From Winogradskyella sp. MH6 (GTDB lineage: Bacteria; Bacteroidota; Bacteroidia; Flavobacteriales; Flavobacteriaceae), in NCBI RefSeq assembly GCF_022810765.1, contig NZ_CP094494.1, positions 2,790,001 through 2,854,000 of the forward strand: a DNA stretch of 64,000 nucleotides, in the 5' to 3' direction. The notes beneath the pieces are model-generated. The model saw only the letters and a list, made by a program, of their open reading frames with translations. It had not been told where the DNA came from and ran no database searches. Position numbers and translations under genes: made by a program. Positions 1 through 8,211 of the stretch are shown here, piece by piece (within the stretch, counting starts at the first letter, position 1; the number at the start of each line of letters is the position of its first letter).

Positions 1-96
1 ATGTTCTTTTTTTATGAACAAAAAATAACTTGCTAAAAAAACACACGAGGTTACTGCAATACTAGAAAATATAATCAGTGTAATAGAGGTATTCAT
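1..96 (-). CDS. N-terminus of an unidentified membrane protein (runs off left edge)
   Basis: On the minus strand an ATG at 96 opens a reading frame that stays open for 32 codons to the window edge. The visible peptide starts MNTSITLIIFSSIAVTS and continues as one hydrophobic helix ending in FLFIKKEH, which is typical of a membrane-anchored N-terminus. A perfect -7 element (TATATTTG, minus strand, 120-113) lies 16 bp upstream of the start, which supports a real promoter. Too little is visible to name a family. Multi-membrane-helix AraC-type regulators of Flavobacteriaceae often begin this way, but that is only a guess. Confidence 0.45.
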   Translation of the reverse strand, partial: MNTSITLIIFSSIAVTSCVFLASYFLFIKKEH

Positions 97-240
97 CAAT
101 TTTATGTTTCCACAAATATATCTAGAAATAAGATGTATGATTTGTTAAAATGCTCATAAATCTATCTCCATATTTCAGGAATTAGGAGATAAAAGTATTT
201 GTCTAGACCTAGATTCGCTTTAAAATTTAAAAATAAAAAA

Positions 241-1344
241 ATGAAGAAAGCTATTTACTTATCATCAATCACATTTTTAATAACTATTGTTTCGTATGGG
301 CAATTTCATACACTTAATATACCTCAGGTAAGCCCTAAAGTGAAAGTAAGTCAAAGATTAGGAGTTACAGATATTACAATTAATTACAGTAGTCCTGCAC
401 TTAGAGGAAGAGACGTCTGGAACAACTCTAATATTATCCCTCAGGGAGGAAATCCTATAGCTTGGAGAGCTGGTGCGAATATGGGTACTACTATAGAATT
501 TTCTACAGATGTACTAGTTGAAGGACAGTTGTTAAAAGCAGGCATATATGGGTTTCATATCATTCCTAAAAATGACACATATACTTTATTATTTGCTCAC
601 AACCATGATCAATGGGGAAGCTATTATTTAGATAAGGAGAAGGATATAAGTCTAAAAGTAACTGTGCAACCAGAATCTTGTGCAAAATCAGAACAATTAG
701 ATTATGAATTCTTAAACAGAACAGAAAATTCTTTAGTTGTTGGATTGGAGTGGGGAGAAAAACGAATTCCGTTTAAAGTAGAAGTTGATTTAAATACAAC
801 TGTTGTGGAAAGTTTTAGAAGTGAATTACGAGGTATTAATACGTATCATTGGCAAGCTTGGAACGATGCAGCATTATGGTGTTTAAATCACAATACCAAT
901 TTAGAGGAAGCATTAGAGTGGGCTAATCGTTCTATAAATGGTGGTTATGGAGGTTTTGCAGCCGATAAGAACATAACGAATATGTCAACTAAGATCAGAT
1001 TGTTAAGAAAGTTGAACAAAACTGAAGAAGTTAAGAATACTGTTGCAGAAGCAAAGAAATTGGATGCTACAGTTTATGAGGCAAATGGTTTTAGCAGATT
1101 CTTGCTTCAAAATGGTTTTTATCAGGATGCATTAGAGTATTGCAATATTTCACTCAAATCAAATCCTGATATATGGTTTTTAGAGTTGAATAGAGGGCTT
1201 AGCCAATATTTCTTGAACAATAAAAAAGCAGCATTAAAAGATGCCAGAAAAGCACTAAAGACAACGCCAGAACAATATCAATCAAGATTAAACGAAATTA
1301 TAAAAGAAATTGAAACGGGAACTTACAAAATCCCTGAAAACTAA
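241..1344 (+). CDS. DUF2911 domain protein with C-terminal TPR-like repeats, exported
   Basis: This 367-residue protein starts with a signal peptide (MKKAIYLSSITFLITIVSYG). The DUF2911 region follows at about residues 20-170 and contains the family-typical stretches NIPQVSPKVKVSQRLG, NYSSPALRGR and WRAGANMGTTIEFS. The C-terminal half is alpha-helical, with pairs such as DAALWCLNHNTNLEEALEWA and EALEYCNISLKSNPDIWFLE that look like TPR repeats. The frame extends upstream to a TTG, but the ATG at 241 is chosen because the signal peptide begins exactly there. DUF2911 proteins are common secreted or periplasmic proteins of Bacteroidota with no established biochemical role. It precedes the hydrolase operon by 123 bp and may or may not be co-transcribed. 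Confidence 0.85.
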   Translation: MKKAIYLSSITFLITIVSYGQFHTLNIPQVSPKVKVSQRLGVTDITINYSSPALRGRDVWNNSNIIPQGGNPIAWRAGANMGTTIEFSTDVLVEGQLLKAGIYGFHIIPKNDTYTLLFAHNHDQWGSYYLDKEKDISLKVTVQPESCAKSEQLDYEFLNRTENSLVVGLEWGEKRIPFKVEVDLNTTVVESFRSELRGINTYHWQAWNDAALWCLNHNTNLEEALEWANRSINGGYGGFAADKNITNMSTKIRLLRKLNKTEEVKNTVAEAKKLDATVYEANGFSRFLLQNGFYQDALEYCNISLKSNPDIWFLELNRGLSQYFLNNKKAALKDARKALKTTPEQYQSRLNEIIKEIETGTYKIPEN

Positions 1345-1467
1345 TATAGTTGTTCAAAATTAAATCGGGAGTGACGAAGATAGAAGGTTGATGGTTTCTT
1401 CATTTAATATTGTGAGTTGCTCCTGATTATACCATTTCTTAAAAACTTAATAAAGCTAAAGTAAAAG

Positions 1468-2841
1468 ATGAAAAGAAAATACATAAGCCTAATAATCATA
1501 ATGTTATTAACTCAAAATATTTTTGAAGCACAAACCCTTAAAAGAAAGGGTTTACTAGGTATCATGATGCAAACATTAACCGATAGTATTGCAATGCAGA
1601 ACAATATTTATGTTAAAACAGGAGTCCACATTACTACGGTTATGCCAAACTCAACATTCGCAAATTTAGGAGTAAAGCAAGATGATGTACTTACAAAATT
1701 AAATGGTTCATCTGTTAGTACAATTCAAGATGTTTTAACAATTACCAATGAGCTGTATGAAGGGGATAATATTGAAGCCGAATTTTATTCAGGCAATTCA
1801 AAGAAAATTAAATCAACTGCTTTGTTGGGCAGACCTATAGAAGCTTTTGAAAATGGGGATGTTAACTATGGTGAAGTAGTTTATGAAGGCAATGTATTAC
1901 GAAGCATTTTAGTTACACCTAAGCAAGCCCGTAAAGCTCCAGTAGTTTATTTTTTACAAGGATATACGTGTGGTTCTGTTGAAACAGCTACTAATGATAA
2001 CCCAATGAAAAAACTAATGAAAGATTGGGTAGATGCTGGGTTTGCCGTCTATAGAGTAGAAAAGCCTGGAGTAGGAGACAGCAAGAGTAGCAAGCATTGT
2101 ATGCAAATAAGTTTTGATGAAGAGCTTACTGCGTTTAAAGAAGGCTATAAAGACTTGTTGAAACAAGAAACAATTGATGCTGACAACATCTTTATGTTTG
2201 GGCATTCAATGGGAGGTGTCATTGCACCACTTTTAAACGAAATGAAATCACCTCGTGGCATTTTAACCTACGGAAGTATTGCCCAGAATTGGTACGATTA
2301 TATGGTAGATCTATATACCAAACAACCAAAACATTTTGGAGTGTCAGATGCACAAATAAAGGAAGACAATAAAGTTAATCTAAAGTTTAATGAAGATTTC
2401 TTGATCAATAAACTATCTGGGGAAGAGATATTGGCTAACAAGGCCTATGCAGACTTTTTTAGTGCGAACGAATTGAACTTCAGACAAAACCAATACATAG
2501 GTCGACATTTCGACTTTTGGCAAAATTTAGCAGATATAAATATTCCTGAAGCTTGGGCAAAAGTAAAGACCAATGTTTTAGCAATGTATGGAGAGTTTGA
2601 TATTCAGGCGATCAGTCCAAAAGGTGCGAGAAAAATAGCTGATATAGTTAATAAAAATGGTGGGAAAGGAGACTTTATTGTAGTTGAGAAGGCTGACCAT
2701 GGTTTTGTAAACTTTAACTCAATGCAGCATAATGCTGAAACTTTAGGAAATGGTACTTACATGATACATGCACGTGACAATTATAGTTTCTTATTAGGAA
2801 AAGAGAGTGTTAAATGGATGAAAGCAAAAGTTAAAAAGTAA
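1468..2841 (+). CDS. Exported PDZ-alpha/beta hydrolase fusion protein
   Basis: The 457-residue protein has a signal peptide (residues 1-22) and then a PDZ-like domain at about 27-115, including GVHITTVMPNSTFANLGVKQ, a typical PDZ carboxylate loop and strand region. An alpha/beta hydrolase domain fills about 130-457. The nucleophile elbow is GHSMGG with Ser247; Asp578-type numbering does not apply, but an acid in the segment MYGEFDIQ and the late His in KADHGF are good candidates for the rest of the triad. The substrate is unknown; peptides or esters are possible. It is the first gene of a unit in which the next start overlaps its stop (TAATG). The PDZ-hydrolase fusion suggests recognition of C-termini or hydrophobic peptides before hydrolysis. 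Confidence 0.85.
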   Translation: MKRKYISLIIIMLLTQNIFEAQTLKRKGLLGIMMQTLTDSIAMQNNIYVKTGVHITTVMPNSTFANLGVKQDDVLTKLNGSSVSTIQDVLTITNELYEGDNIEAEFYSGNSKKIKSTALLGRPIEAFENGDVNYGEVVYEGNVLRSILVTPKQARKAPVVYFLQGYTCGSVETATNDNPMKKLMKDWVDAGFAVYRVEKPGVGDSKSSKHCMQISFDEELTAFKEGYKDLLKQETIDADNIFMFGHSMGGVIAPLLNEMKSPRGILTYGSIAQNWYDYMVDLYTKQPKHFGVSDAQIKEDNKVNLKFNEDFLINKLSGEEILANKAYADFFSANELNFRQNQYIGRHFDFWQNLADINIPEAWAKVKTNVLAMYGEFDIQAISPKGARKIADIVNKNGGKGDFIVVEKADHGFVNFNSMQHNAETLGNGTYMIHARDNYSFLLGKESVKWMKAKVKK

Positions 2842-4376
2842 TGAAAAGCAAGATTTTAACTGTTTTATGTGGAGTGATTATGTCATGCTCAGTAAACTCA
2901 CAGGAAGTGAATTTTCAAATTGATGAACAATCGTGGCAAGAAGATTTTCAGTTTTTAAAAAAGAAAGTTGAAAAAACAGTCCCATCTTATCATTTTTCAG
3001 AAAACAAAAAGGCATTTGATGAGATATATGAAGTTATCAGTACTTCTCAGATTGGTAATAATAAACTGGAAATAGTTTACGGAATTCAAAAACTACTGAA
3101 TACGCTTAATGACGAAGGCTGTAATGTGCCTTTATTTCAAAACGGTATTGCTTTAGAAGTCTTACCAATAAAACCATATTGGTTTAACAACGGACTTTTT
3201 ATTCTAGATGCGTCTGAAAACTATAAAGATGTCATTGGTCAACAAATTGTAAAAATTAATGATGCTACTGTTGATGAGGTTTTTAATGAACTAAAACCTT
3301 TATTAAATGCAGATAATGAGTATTACAAAAAATACTTATTTCAGGTTTACGGATTAATGCCCTCTGTTTTAAATTTAGTAGGATTCGGAAGAAGTAATAG
3401 CGAAGTTACTTTACAGTTTGCTTCCGGAAATACAAAACAGATTAAAGGTAGTACAATCAATGACTATTTACAGTTGTCGAGAGGATTACCAAATGATGAG
3501 GTATTTAGTTTTACCAATAAAGATTATAAAGGGAAGAACTACTGGTCAGAAATGTTGCCAAACACCAAAACATTATTTGTACAAATGCAGCGTATTGCAA
3601 ATAATGAAGAAGGAATATCATTTTCTAATTTTGTTAATCATATAGAATCGTTTATTAAATCAAATAAAACTGATAAAATAGTCTTAGATCTACGATACGG
3701 TGGAGGTGGTAATGGTTTCAAACTAAAAAGATTTACAGACTTACTTAGAGATTCAAATACAATTAATAAAAAAGGAAATCTATTTATTCTTACTAGTAAG
3801 GCAACACGAGGAACTCTTTTAGAGCTAGCTTCAATTTTAAAATTAAATACTAAAGCTATTTTAATAGGAGAACCAACTGCTGAAGGAGTAAATACCGTTG
3901 GAGATATTAAATATATAACCTTACCAAACTCTGGAATAACAGTCTCATTAACACATACATTATGGCACACAAGTTGGCAAAAGGATAGAAGTACATTTTT
4001 ATCTCCAGATGTAAGTGTAGAATATAATTATTCCGATAAAGCTAAAGAGCAGGATCCTTGGCTAGATGTTGTATACAATTATGAAGTAAAAGAACTTTAT
4101 CAATCAATTCCTTCTGACTTAAAAAATCAATTAATAGGTACCTACAATATCGAAGGAAGAAAAGTAAGTATTGAGAACACTAATGGAAGATTGTTCTTAA
4201 CCATGAATAGAAAAATGAAAAGCTTTTTTGAGATTTATACTGAGCTCTATTACCAATCTGAAGGGATACTTTCTACAGATATTGATGGTGTAGCATTGGC
4301 TTATACTAAAAATTCTTCTAATAAGATAAAGCTTGAATCATTAAAGTGGAAAGGGTTAAATCTAAATATTGATTAA
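2841..4376 (+). CDS. S41 (tail-specific protease)-like lipoprotein, catalytic residues missing
   Basis: This 511-residue protein begins with a lipoprotein signal (lipobox near VIMSC). The S41 fold is visible at about 240-400: LDLRYGGGGNGF, then LFILTSKATRG, IGEPTAEGVNTVGD and LPNSGITVSLTH, the order seen in Bacteroidota S41 proteins. At the nucleophile position, where active members read TFSAA or similar, this protein reads TRGTL, so Gly324 replaces Ser, and the general-base Lys/Gln position is Leu. It is therefore probably a pseudoprotease that binds peptides without cutting them. The start overlaps the previous stop by one base (TAATG), implying translational coupling with the PDZ-hydrolase. 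Confidence 0.8.
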   Translation: MKSKILTVLCGVIMSCSVNSQEVNFQIDEQSWQEDFQFLKKKVEKTVPSYHFSENKKAFDEIYEVISTSQIGNNKLEIVYGIQKLLNTLNDEGCNVPLFQNGIALEVLPIKPYWFNNGLFILDASENYKDVIGQQIVKINDATVDEVFNELKPLLNADNEYYKKYLFQVYGLMPSVLNLVGFGRSNSEVTLQFASGNTKQIKGSTINDYLQLSRGLPNDEVFSFTNKDYKGKNYWSEMLPNTKTLFVQMQRIANNEEGISFSNFVNHIESFIKSNKTDKIVLDLRYGGGGNGFKLKRFTDLLRDSNTINKKGNLFILTSKATRGTLLELASILKLNTKAILIGEPTAEGVNTVGDIKYITLPNSGITVSLTHTLWHTSWQKDRSTFLSPDVSVEYNYSDKAKEQDPWLDVVYNYEVKELYQSIPSDLKNQLIGTYNIEGRKVSIENTNGRLFLTMNRKMKSFFEIYTELYYQSEGILSTDIDGVALAYTKNSSNKIKLESLKWKGLNLNID

Positions 4377-4433
4377 TCATTACTAAATCAAGAATCAAAT
4401 AAAATCTAAAAACATAAAATCAATATTAAATTA

Positions 4434-5141
4434 ATGGAATTAAATATGAAACAACTATTCTTCACTATATGTACATTTCTTTTATTTGGTATTACTACAA
4501 GCAATGCACAAGTAGATTCTGTATTTGTTTGTGATGTAAAATTCAAGAATTCAAAGTTTGATAATTCTCATGCAGGAAGTGGATTTTTATTGAAATACAA
4601 AGACAAAGTATATGGTATTACAGCAAAGCATGTATTGTTTTTTGCCAAAACTGATAGTATGAACACCATTAGTTTTGGAGAGGATTTAAAATCATGGAAC
4701 TTTAGTTCTATAACCCAACAAGATAAAGTCATAAAGGCAGGAAAACTTATTAACGAAGACACTAATGAAAAGCTGGAAATGCCTCCAAAAGGAGATTGGT
4801 TAATTTTTGAAGTCGAAGGTGATATTCCAAAAGATGTAGTGGTGTATTCTATAAGAGATAGACCATTAAAAATAGGCGATAAGGTACATTTTTTGGGTTA
4901 TCCATATAAAAGTGTAGAACCTGTAAATGTTAAAGCAGAATATATTGGATTAACAAACGATAATAATCTAAGACTTGATGTGCCTAAAGGTAATTATAAC
5001 GGTTGTAGCGGTGGACCACTTTTAGATTCGGAAGGAAAGTTGGTTGGAATAGTATCAATGGGATATTTCAATGAGAAAGAAAACAAAATGATATTTGAAC
5101 CCGCTTCGTTAGATTACTTCAAGACAGTTATAAATAATTGA
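4434..5141 (+). CDS. Trypsin-like (S1 family) serine protease, exported
   Basis: This 235-residue protein has a signal peptide ending near ITTSNAQ. The trypsin-like triad can be read directly: His66 in ITAKHVL, Asp121 in GDWLIFE and Ser192 in NGCSGGPLLD, followed by GKLVGIVSMG, the usual strand after the active serine. It is short and lacks a PDZ domain, unlike DegP-type proteases. A second in-frame ATG at 4446 (MKQLFF) is an equally possible start. The gene sits 57 bp after the S41-like gene, and its stop overlaps the next start (TGATG). The PDZ-hydrolase upstream could supply the PDZ function this protease lacks, but that is inference. Confidence 0.82.
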   Translation: MELNMKQLFFTICTFLLFGITTSNAQVDSVFVCDVKFKNSKFDNSHAGSGFLLKYKDKVYGITAKHVLFFAKTDSMNTISFGEDLKSWNFSSITQQDKVIKAGKLINEDTNEKLEMPPKGDWLIFEVEGDIPKDVVVYSIRDRPLKIGDKVHFLGYPYKSVEPVNVKAEYIGLTNDNNLRLDVPKGNYNGCSGGPLLDSEGKLVGIVSMGYFNEKENKMIFEPASLDYFKTVINN

Positions 5142-6031
5142 TGATGAAAAAAATAGTTATACTTTCAATAGCATTGGTCTTAATGAGTTGTAAAAATGAA
5201 GACTCACCCTTTGCACAATTTGAGCATTCCAAAGTCCCAGTAATTTTAGGAAAAGGAACACTCTCTACAGACTCTGTACAATGGAACAATGTCTATGTAG
5301 CTAAGACCAAGGAGTTTTATTTTACTAAAATGGGCAAATCAGCATCCATCATTCATAAAATGGATTATAAAGATGGTGCTTTCAAAAACCTTGAAAAGAT
5401 TGGCTTTCCTGAGGGTTCCCCACATTCAGATATTTATGTTGCGAATGACGGAGATACCATGTTGTTTTCCTCATTAATGCAAGAGCATAATAACGATACC
5501 ATTTCCGATTGGAATATCTGGAAATCCACTAGGAAAAATGACAAATGGCAAGCACCAACCCCATTTTTTAATCACAATTTGGAAGGGAATCAGTTCTACC
5601 CTTGGCTAACCCAAAGTGGCAACATCTATTTTAGCATCACGCCTCATGGCTCTAGTAATAGTGACCTTTATGTATCTGAATATAAAAATGGCGCATATGT
5701 AACACCTCAGGCGCTTCCTGCTCATATTAATTCTAAAAACATAGAAGGTGATGCCTTTGTGGCGCCAGATGAGTCCTATATTATTTTCGCAAGTTTTGAA
5801 AGAGAACAGAATCTAGGAAAGTCCGATTTGTTCATTAGTTTTAATAATCAAGGCAAATGGTCTGTTCCAGTTTGGTTGGGTAAGGAAATTAATTCTGAGG
5901 GTTATGATGGAAGCCCGTTTATAACACATGATGGTAAATATCTCATTTTTACTAGTAGTAGAGGTAGTAAAGATGAGAACACCTTTTTTAATCATTATAT
6001 AGTTCGATTTAACTCTGAAGATTGGAGGTAA
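5141..6031 (+). CDS. PD40/WD40-like beta-propeller lipoprotein
   Basis: The protein (about 296 residues) starts with a lipoprotein signal (MMKKIVILSIALVLMSCKNE; the Cys is the lipid anchor). The rest contains repeated blade-like segments of PD40/TolB type, for example GDTMLFSSLMQ, WLTQSGNIYFS, APDESYIIFAS and THDGKYLIFTSSRG. Such lipoproteins are common in Bacteroidota and are usually thought to bind proteins or sugars; no enzyme motif is seen. A TTG at 5138 is also in frame, but the ATG at 5141 overlaps the preceding TGA and is the more likely start. Its stop overlaps the DUF885 gene start (TAATG). Confidence 0.8.
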   Translation: MMKKIVILSIALVLMSCKNEDSPFAQFEHSKVPVILGKGTLSTDSVQWNNVYVAKTKEFYFTKMGKSASIIHKMDYKDGAFKNLEKIGFPEGSPHSDIYVANDGDTMLFSSLMQEHNNDTISDWNIWKSTRKNDKWQAPTPFFNHNLEGNQFYPWLTQSGNIYFSITPHGSSNSDLYVSEYKNGAYVTPQALPAHINSKNIEGDAFVAPDESYIIFASFEREQNLGKSDLFISFNNQGKWSVPVWLGKEINSEGYDGSPFITHDGKYLIFTSSRGSKDENTFFNHYIVRFNSEDWR

Positions 6032-7323
6032 TGATGTATAGTAAATTACATATTAGAGTGATTCTTCTATTGGTTTCACAAATATTATTTTCTCAGAATA
6101 AAAACTTTGAAGCTGTTCGCAAAGATTTTGCAAAGAACTACATAGCATTACAAATACCATATCACCAAGCCAATTATGTACAGAATTTAAAGTCTATTAA
6201 ACCAATTGAAAATATAATTCAGCAGGAGATTTTTTTTAAAACGGTTGAAAAACAGTTAACTAATGTTGATGTTAGAAACTTAAATGAATATGAGCGTTTA
6301 GATTATCATCTTATGAATTACGAAGTTGAATTGAATTTAGAACGTATCTCTTTAGAAAAACAATGGGATAATACAATAGAATTGGATGATAAAAAGAGTA
6401 TTTACACCATTGAGAATGGAAAAAATTGGTATGCCTATTTATTGAAGAAGTGGGTTGATATAACTGTAACACCAGATGCTATGTTTCAATTTGGATTAGA
6501 TGAGATTGAAAAAGTTAAGTCTAGTATGACAGACATACAAGTTAGATCTGGATTTTCAGAAAAGGTATTTCAAGAATATTTAAAACACTCTTCATTCTTT
6601 TTGTATAATATTAAGGATATTCAGCAAGCATTTGAGAACACCAAAAGAGAAGTTGCAAAGAAAGCAACAAATTTTTTTCCATATTTCGACAAGATATCAG
6701 ATGTAGAGATAACTCAAGGTACCAATGCATCACTTTCACATGTTCCTGCATATTATAACAATGGCACATTCTACTTCAATTATTTTAATGAGCCCTTTAA
6801 TAAGCGTCAGTTAGATTGGATTTATATTCATGAAGGCGTTCCAGGACATCATTATCAAATCATGGTTAATGATATTATAGAGCGTACAGATATACAGCAA
6901 TTATTTTGGTACTCTGGTTTTGTAGAAGGTTGGGGAGCTTATGTAGAGTATTTAGGCAAGAAACTAGGTGTTTATAAAACGCTGTATGACGAATATGGTA
7001 AATGGGAATGGGATTTAATACGCTCTGTCAGAGTTGCTTTAGACGTGGGTATAAACTACTATGGTTGGTCAGATGAAAAAGCTATTTCTTTTTGGAAAGT
7101 GCATATCTCTGATCAAGATGATATTGGTTGGCGAGAAATAGCTCGTATGAAACGTTGGCCAGCCCAAGTTATTACGTATAAATATTGTTCAGATATGTTT
7201 TTTAAATTATTAAATGAAGCAAAGGATAAAGAACGTTTTGACTATCAAAAGTTTCATAAAGAACTTTTGATGTATGGTGACATACCAATGTCTCTATTGG
7301 AATTTAATCTTAAAAATGATTGA
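6031..7323 (+). CDS. DUF885 family putative metallohydrolase, exported
   Basis: The 430-residue protein has a signal peptide (MMYSKLHIRVILLLVSQILFSQ). The DUF885 signature HEGVPGHH begins at about His267 and is followed by YSGFVEGWGAYVEYLG, matching the family pattern of zinc-ligand His/Glu residues. DUF885 proteins are generally about 550-600 residues, so this is a short member lacking much of the usual N-terminal region. DUF885 is related to zinc peptidases, but no substrate can be given. A purine-rich GGAGG lies just before the ATG at 6031, which overlaps the previous stop (TAATG). It closes the run of exported hydrolases. Confidence 0.82.
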   Translation: MMYSKLHIRVILLLVSQILFSQNKNFEAVRKDFAKNYIALQIPYHQANYVQNLKSIKPIENIIQQEIFFKTVEKQLTNVDVRNLNEYERLDYHLMNYEVELNLERISLEKQWDNTIELDDKKSIYTIENGKNWYAYLLKKWVDITVTPDAMFQFGLDEIEKVKSSMTDIQVRSGFSEKVFQEYLKHSSFFLYNIKDIQQAFENTKREVAKKATNFFPYFDKISDVEITQGTNASLSHVPAYYNNGTFYFNYFNEPFNKRQLDWIYIHEGVPGHHYQIMVNDIIERTDIQQLFWYSGFVEGWGAYVEYLGKKLGVYKTLYDEYGKWEWDLIRSVRVALDVGINYYGWSDEKAISFWKVHISDQDDIGWREIARMKRWPAQVITYKYCSDMFFKLLNEAKDKERFDYQKFHKELLMYGDIPMSLLEFNLKND

Positions 7324-7364
7324 TTTTAAATACTTTGCATTTGTCTTTACTGTAGCAAATGATT

Positions 7365-7442
7365 ATGAAAAAGAATATAATCTTAATACTTATCATCTGT
7401 AATTTTTCTTGGACTGTTTGGACACAAATACCTGTAGTATAA
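7365..7442 (+). pseudogene. Isolated 25-codon signal-peptide-like reading frame
   Basis: An ATG at 7365 opens a 25-codon frame beginning MKKNIILILIICNFSW and ending TQIPVV-stop. It looks like a complete Bacteroidota signal peptide with a cleavage region at WTQ, but no mature protein follows. It is probably the leftover 5' end of a deleted exported-protein gene, or possibly a leader peptide. It lies between the DUF885 gene and the response regulator. Confidence 0.3.
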
Positions 7443-7466
7443 GGTTTAGTAGCCTTAGTTTGTAGT

Positions 7467-7488
7467 TATTTTAAATCTCTTTAGAATA
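7467..7488 (+). promoter_or_regulatory. Predicted response-regulator box upstream of the two-component genes
   Basis: Two tandem 11-bp units: TATTTTAAATC (weak, 7/11) and TCTTTAGAATA (10/11 match to TCTTTAGAATT). The same unit recurs at 9514, 12639 (minus) and 12759. Here the -7 element is poor (TAGATTAT, 7493-7500). Suggests autoregulation of the system. Confidence 0.5.
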
Positions 7489-7533
7489 AATTTAGATTAT
7501 AGCACTAGATTTATATTTTTTAAATTTATTGTT

Positions 7534-8208
7534 ATGAAGTTTTTAATAGCCGAAGACGAACACGATTTACAAAAATCTATTGTAACCTATCTAGAGCGAG
7601 ATGGCAACATCTGTGAGGTGGCTTCAGATTTTAGGGAAGCTTCTGAAAAGGTTGCTATTTATGACTACGATGTGATTGTTTTAGACATTAATCTGGTAAC
7701 AGGTAGTGGGTTGGAAATACTTAAGACACTAAAAAAAGAAAAGAAAAAAGCAGGAGTCATTATTATATCTGCGAATAATTCTTTGACCGATAAGCTAGAG
7801 GGCCTAGATCTGGGAGCAGATGATTATATTACAAAACCATTTCATTTAGCAGAACTCAATTCTCGTATTAAAGCAGTACTTAGACGCGGAAAATATGGCG
7901 GAGATGAGATTATAGAGTTTAATGAAATTAAGATTAATACAAAATCTCGTACAGCATATATAAATAATAAGGCTGTTTTACTTACAAAAAAGGAGTATGA
8001 TTTATTATTGTTTTTTATTTCCAATAAAGAACGTGTGCTTTCTAAAGAGATTATAGCAGAACATCTTTGGGGAGACGATAGCGATTTGTTAGATAATTTT
8101 GATTTTATATATGTTCATATCAATAACTTACGAAAAAAGCTAACAAAAGAAGGAGCAAAATATATTAAAACAGCCTATGGTAGCGGTTATAAATTTATTG
8201 ACGAATAA
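7534..8208 (+). CDS. OmpR/PhoB-family DNA-binding response regulator
   Basis: The 224-residue protein has an N-terminal receiver domain (1-115) with the phospho-acceptor Asp51 in VIVLDINL, acidic residues at EDE (7-9) and the conserved Lys in DDYITKPF. A winged-helix domain follows at about 125-224, with LLTKKEYDLLLFF and DFIYVHINNLRKKL, typical of OmpR/PhoB members. It is 3 bp upstream of its sensor kinase. Tandem 11-bp direct repeats in front of this gene and three nearby promoters fit binding of an OmpR-type dimer to head-to-tail half-sites. In Bacteroidota this RR/HK pair next to a PepSY-like gene is a recurring arrangement. The stimulus cannot be read from sequence. Confidence 0.93.
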   Translation: MKFLIAEDEHDLQKSIVTYLERDGNICEVASDFREASEKVAIYDYDVIVLDINLVTGSGLEILKTLKKEKKKAGVIIISANNSLTDKLEGLDLGADDYITKPFHLAELNSRIKAVLRRGKYGGDEIIEFNEIKINTKSRTAYINNKAVLLTKKEYDLLLFFISNKERVLSKEIIAEHLWGDDSDLLDNFDFIYVHINNLRKKLTKEGAKYIKTAYGSGYKFIDE

Positions 8209-8211
8209 GCT

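Noticed and set aside
1360..1431. Imperfect inverted repeat between the DUF2911 gene and the hydrolase operon
   Set aside because: Too many mismatches and a long loop without a T tract; not convincing as terminator or mobile element.
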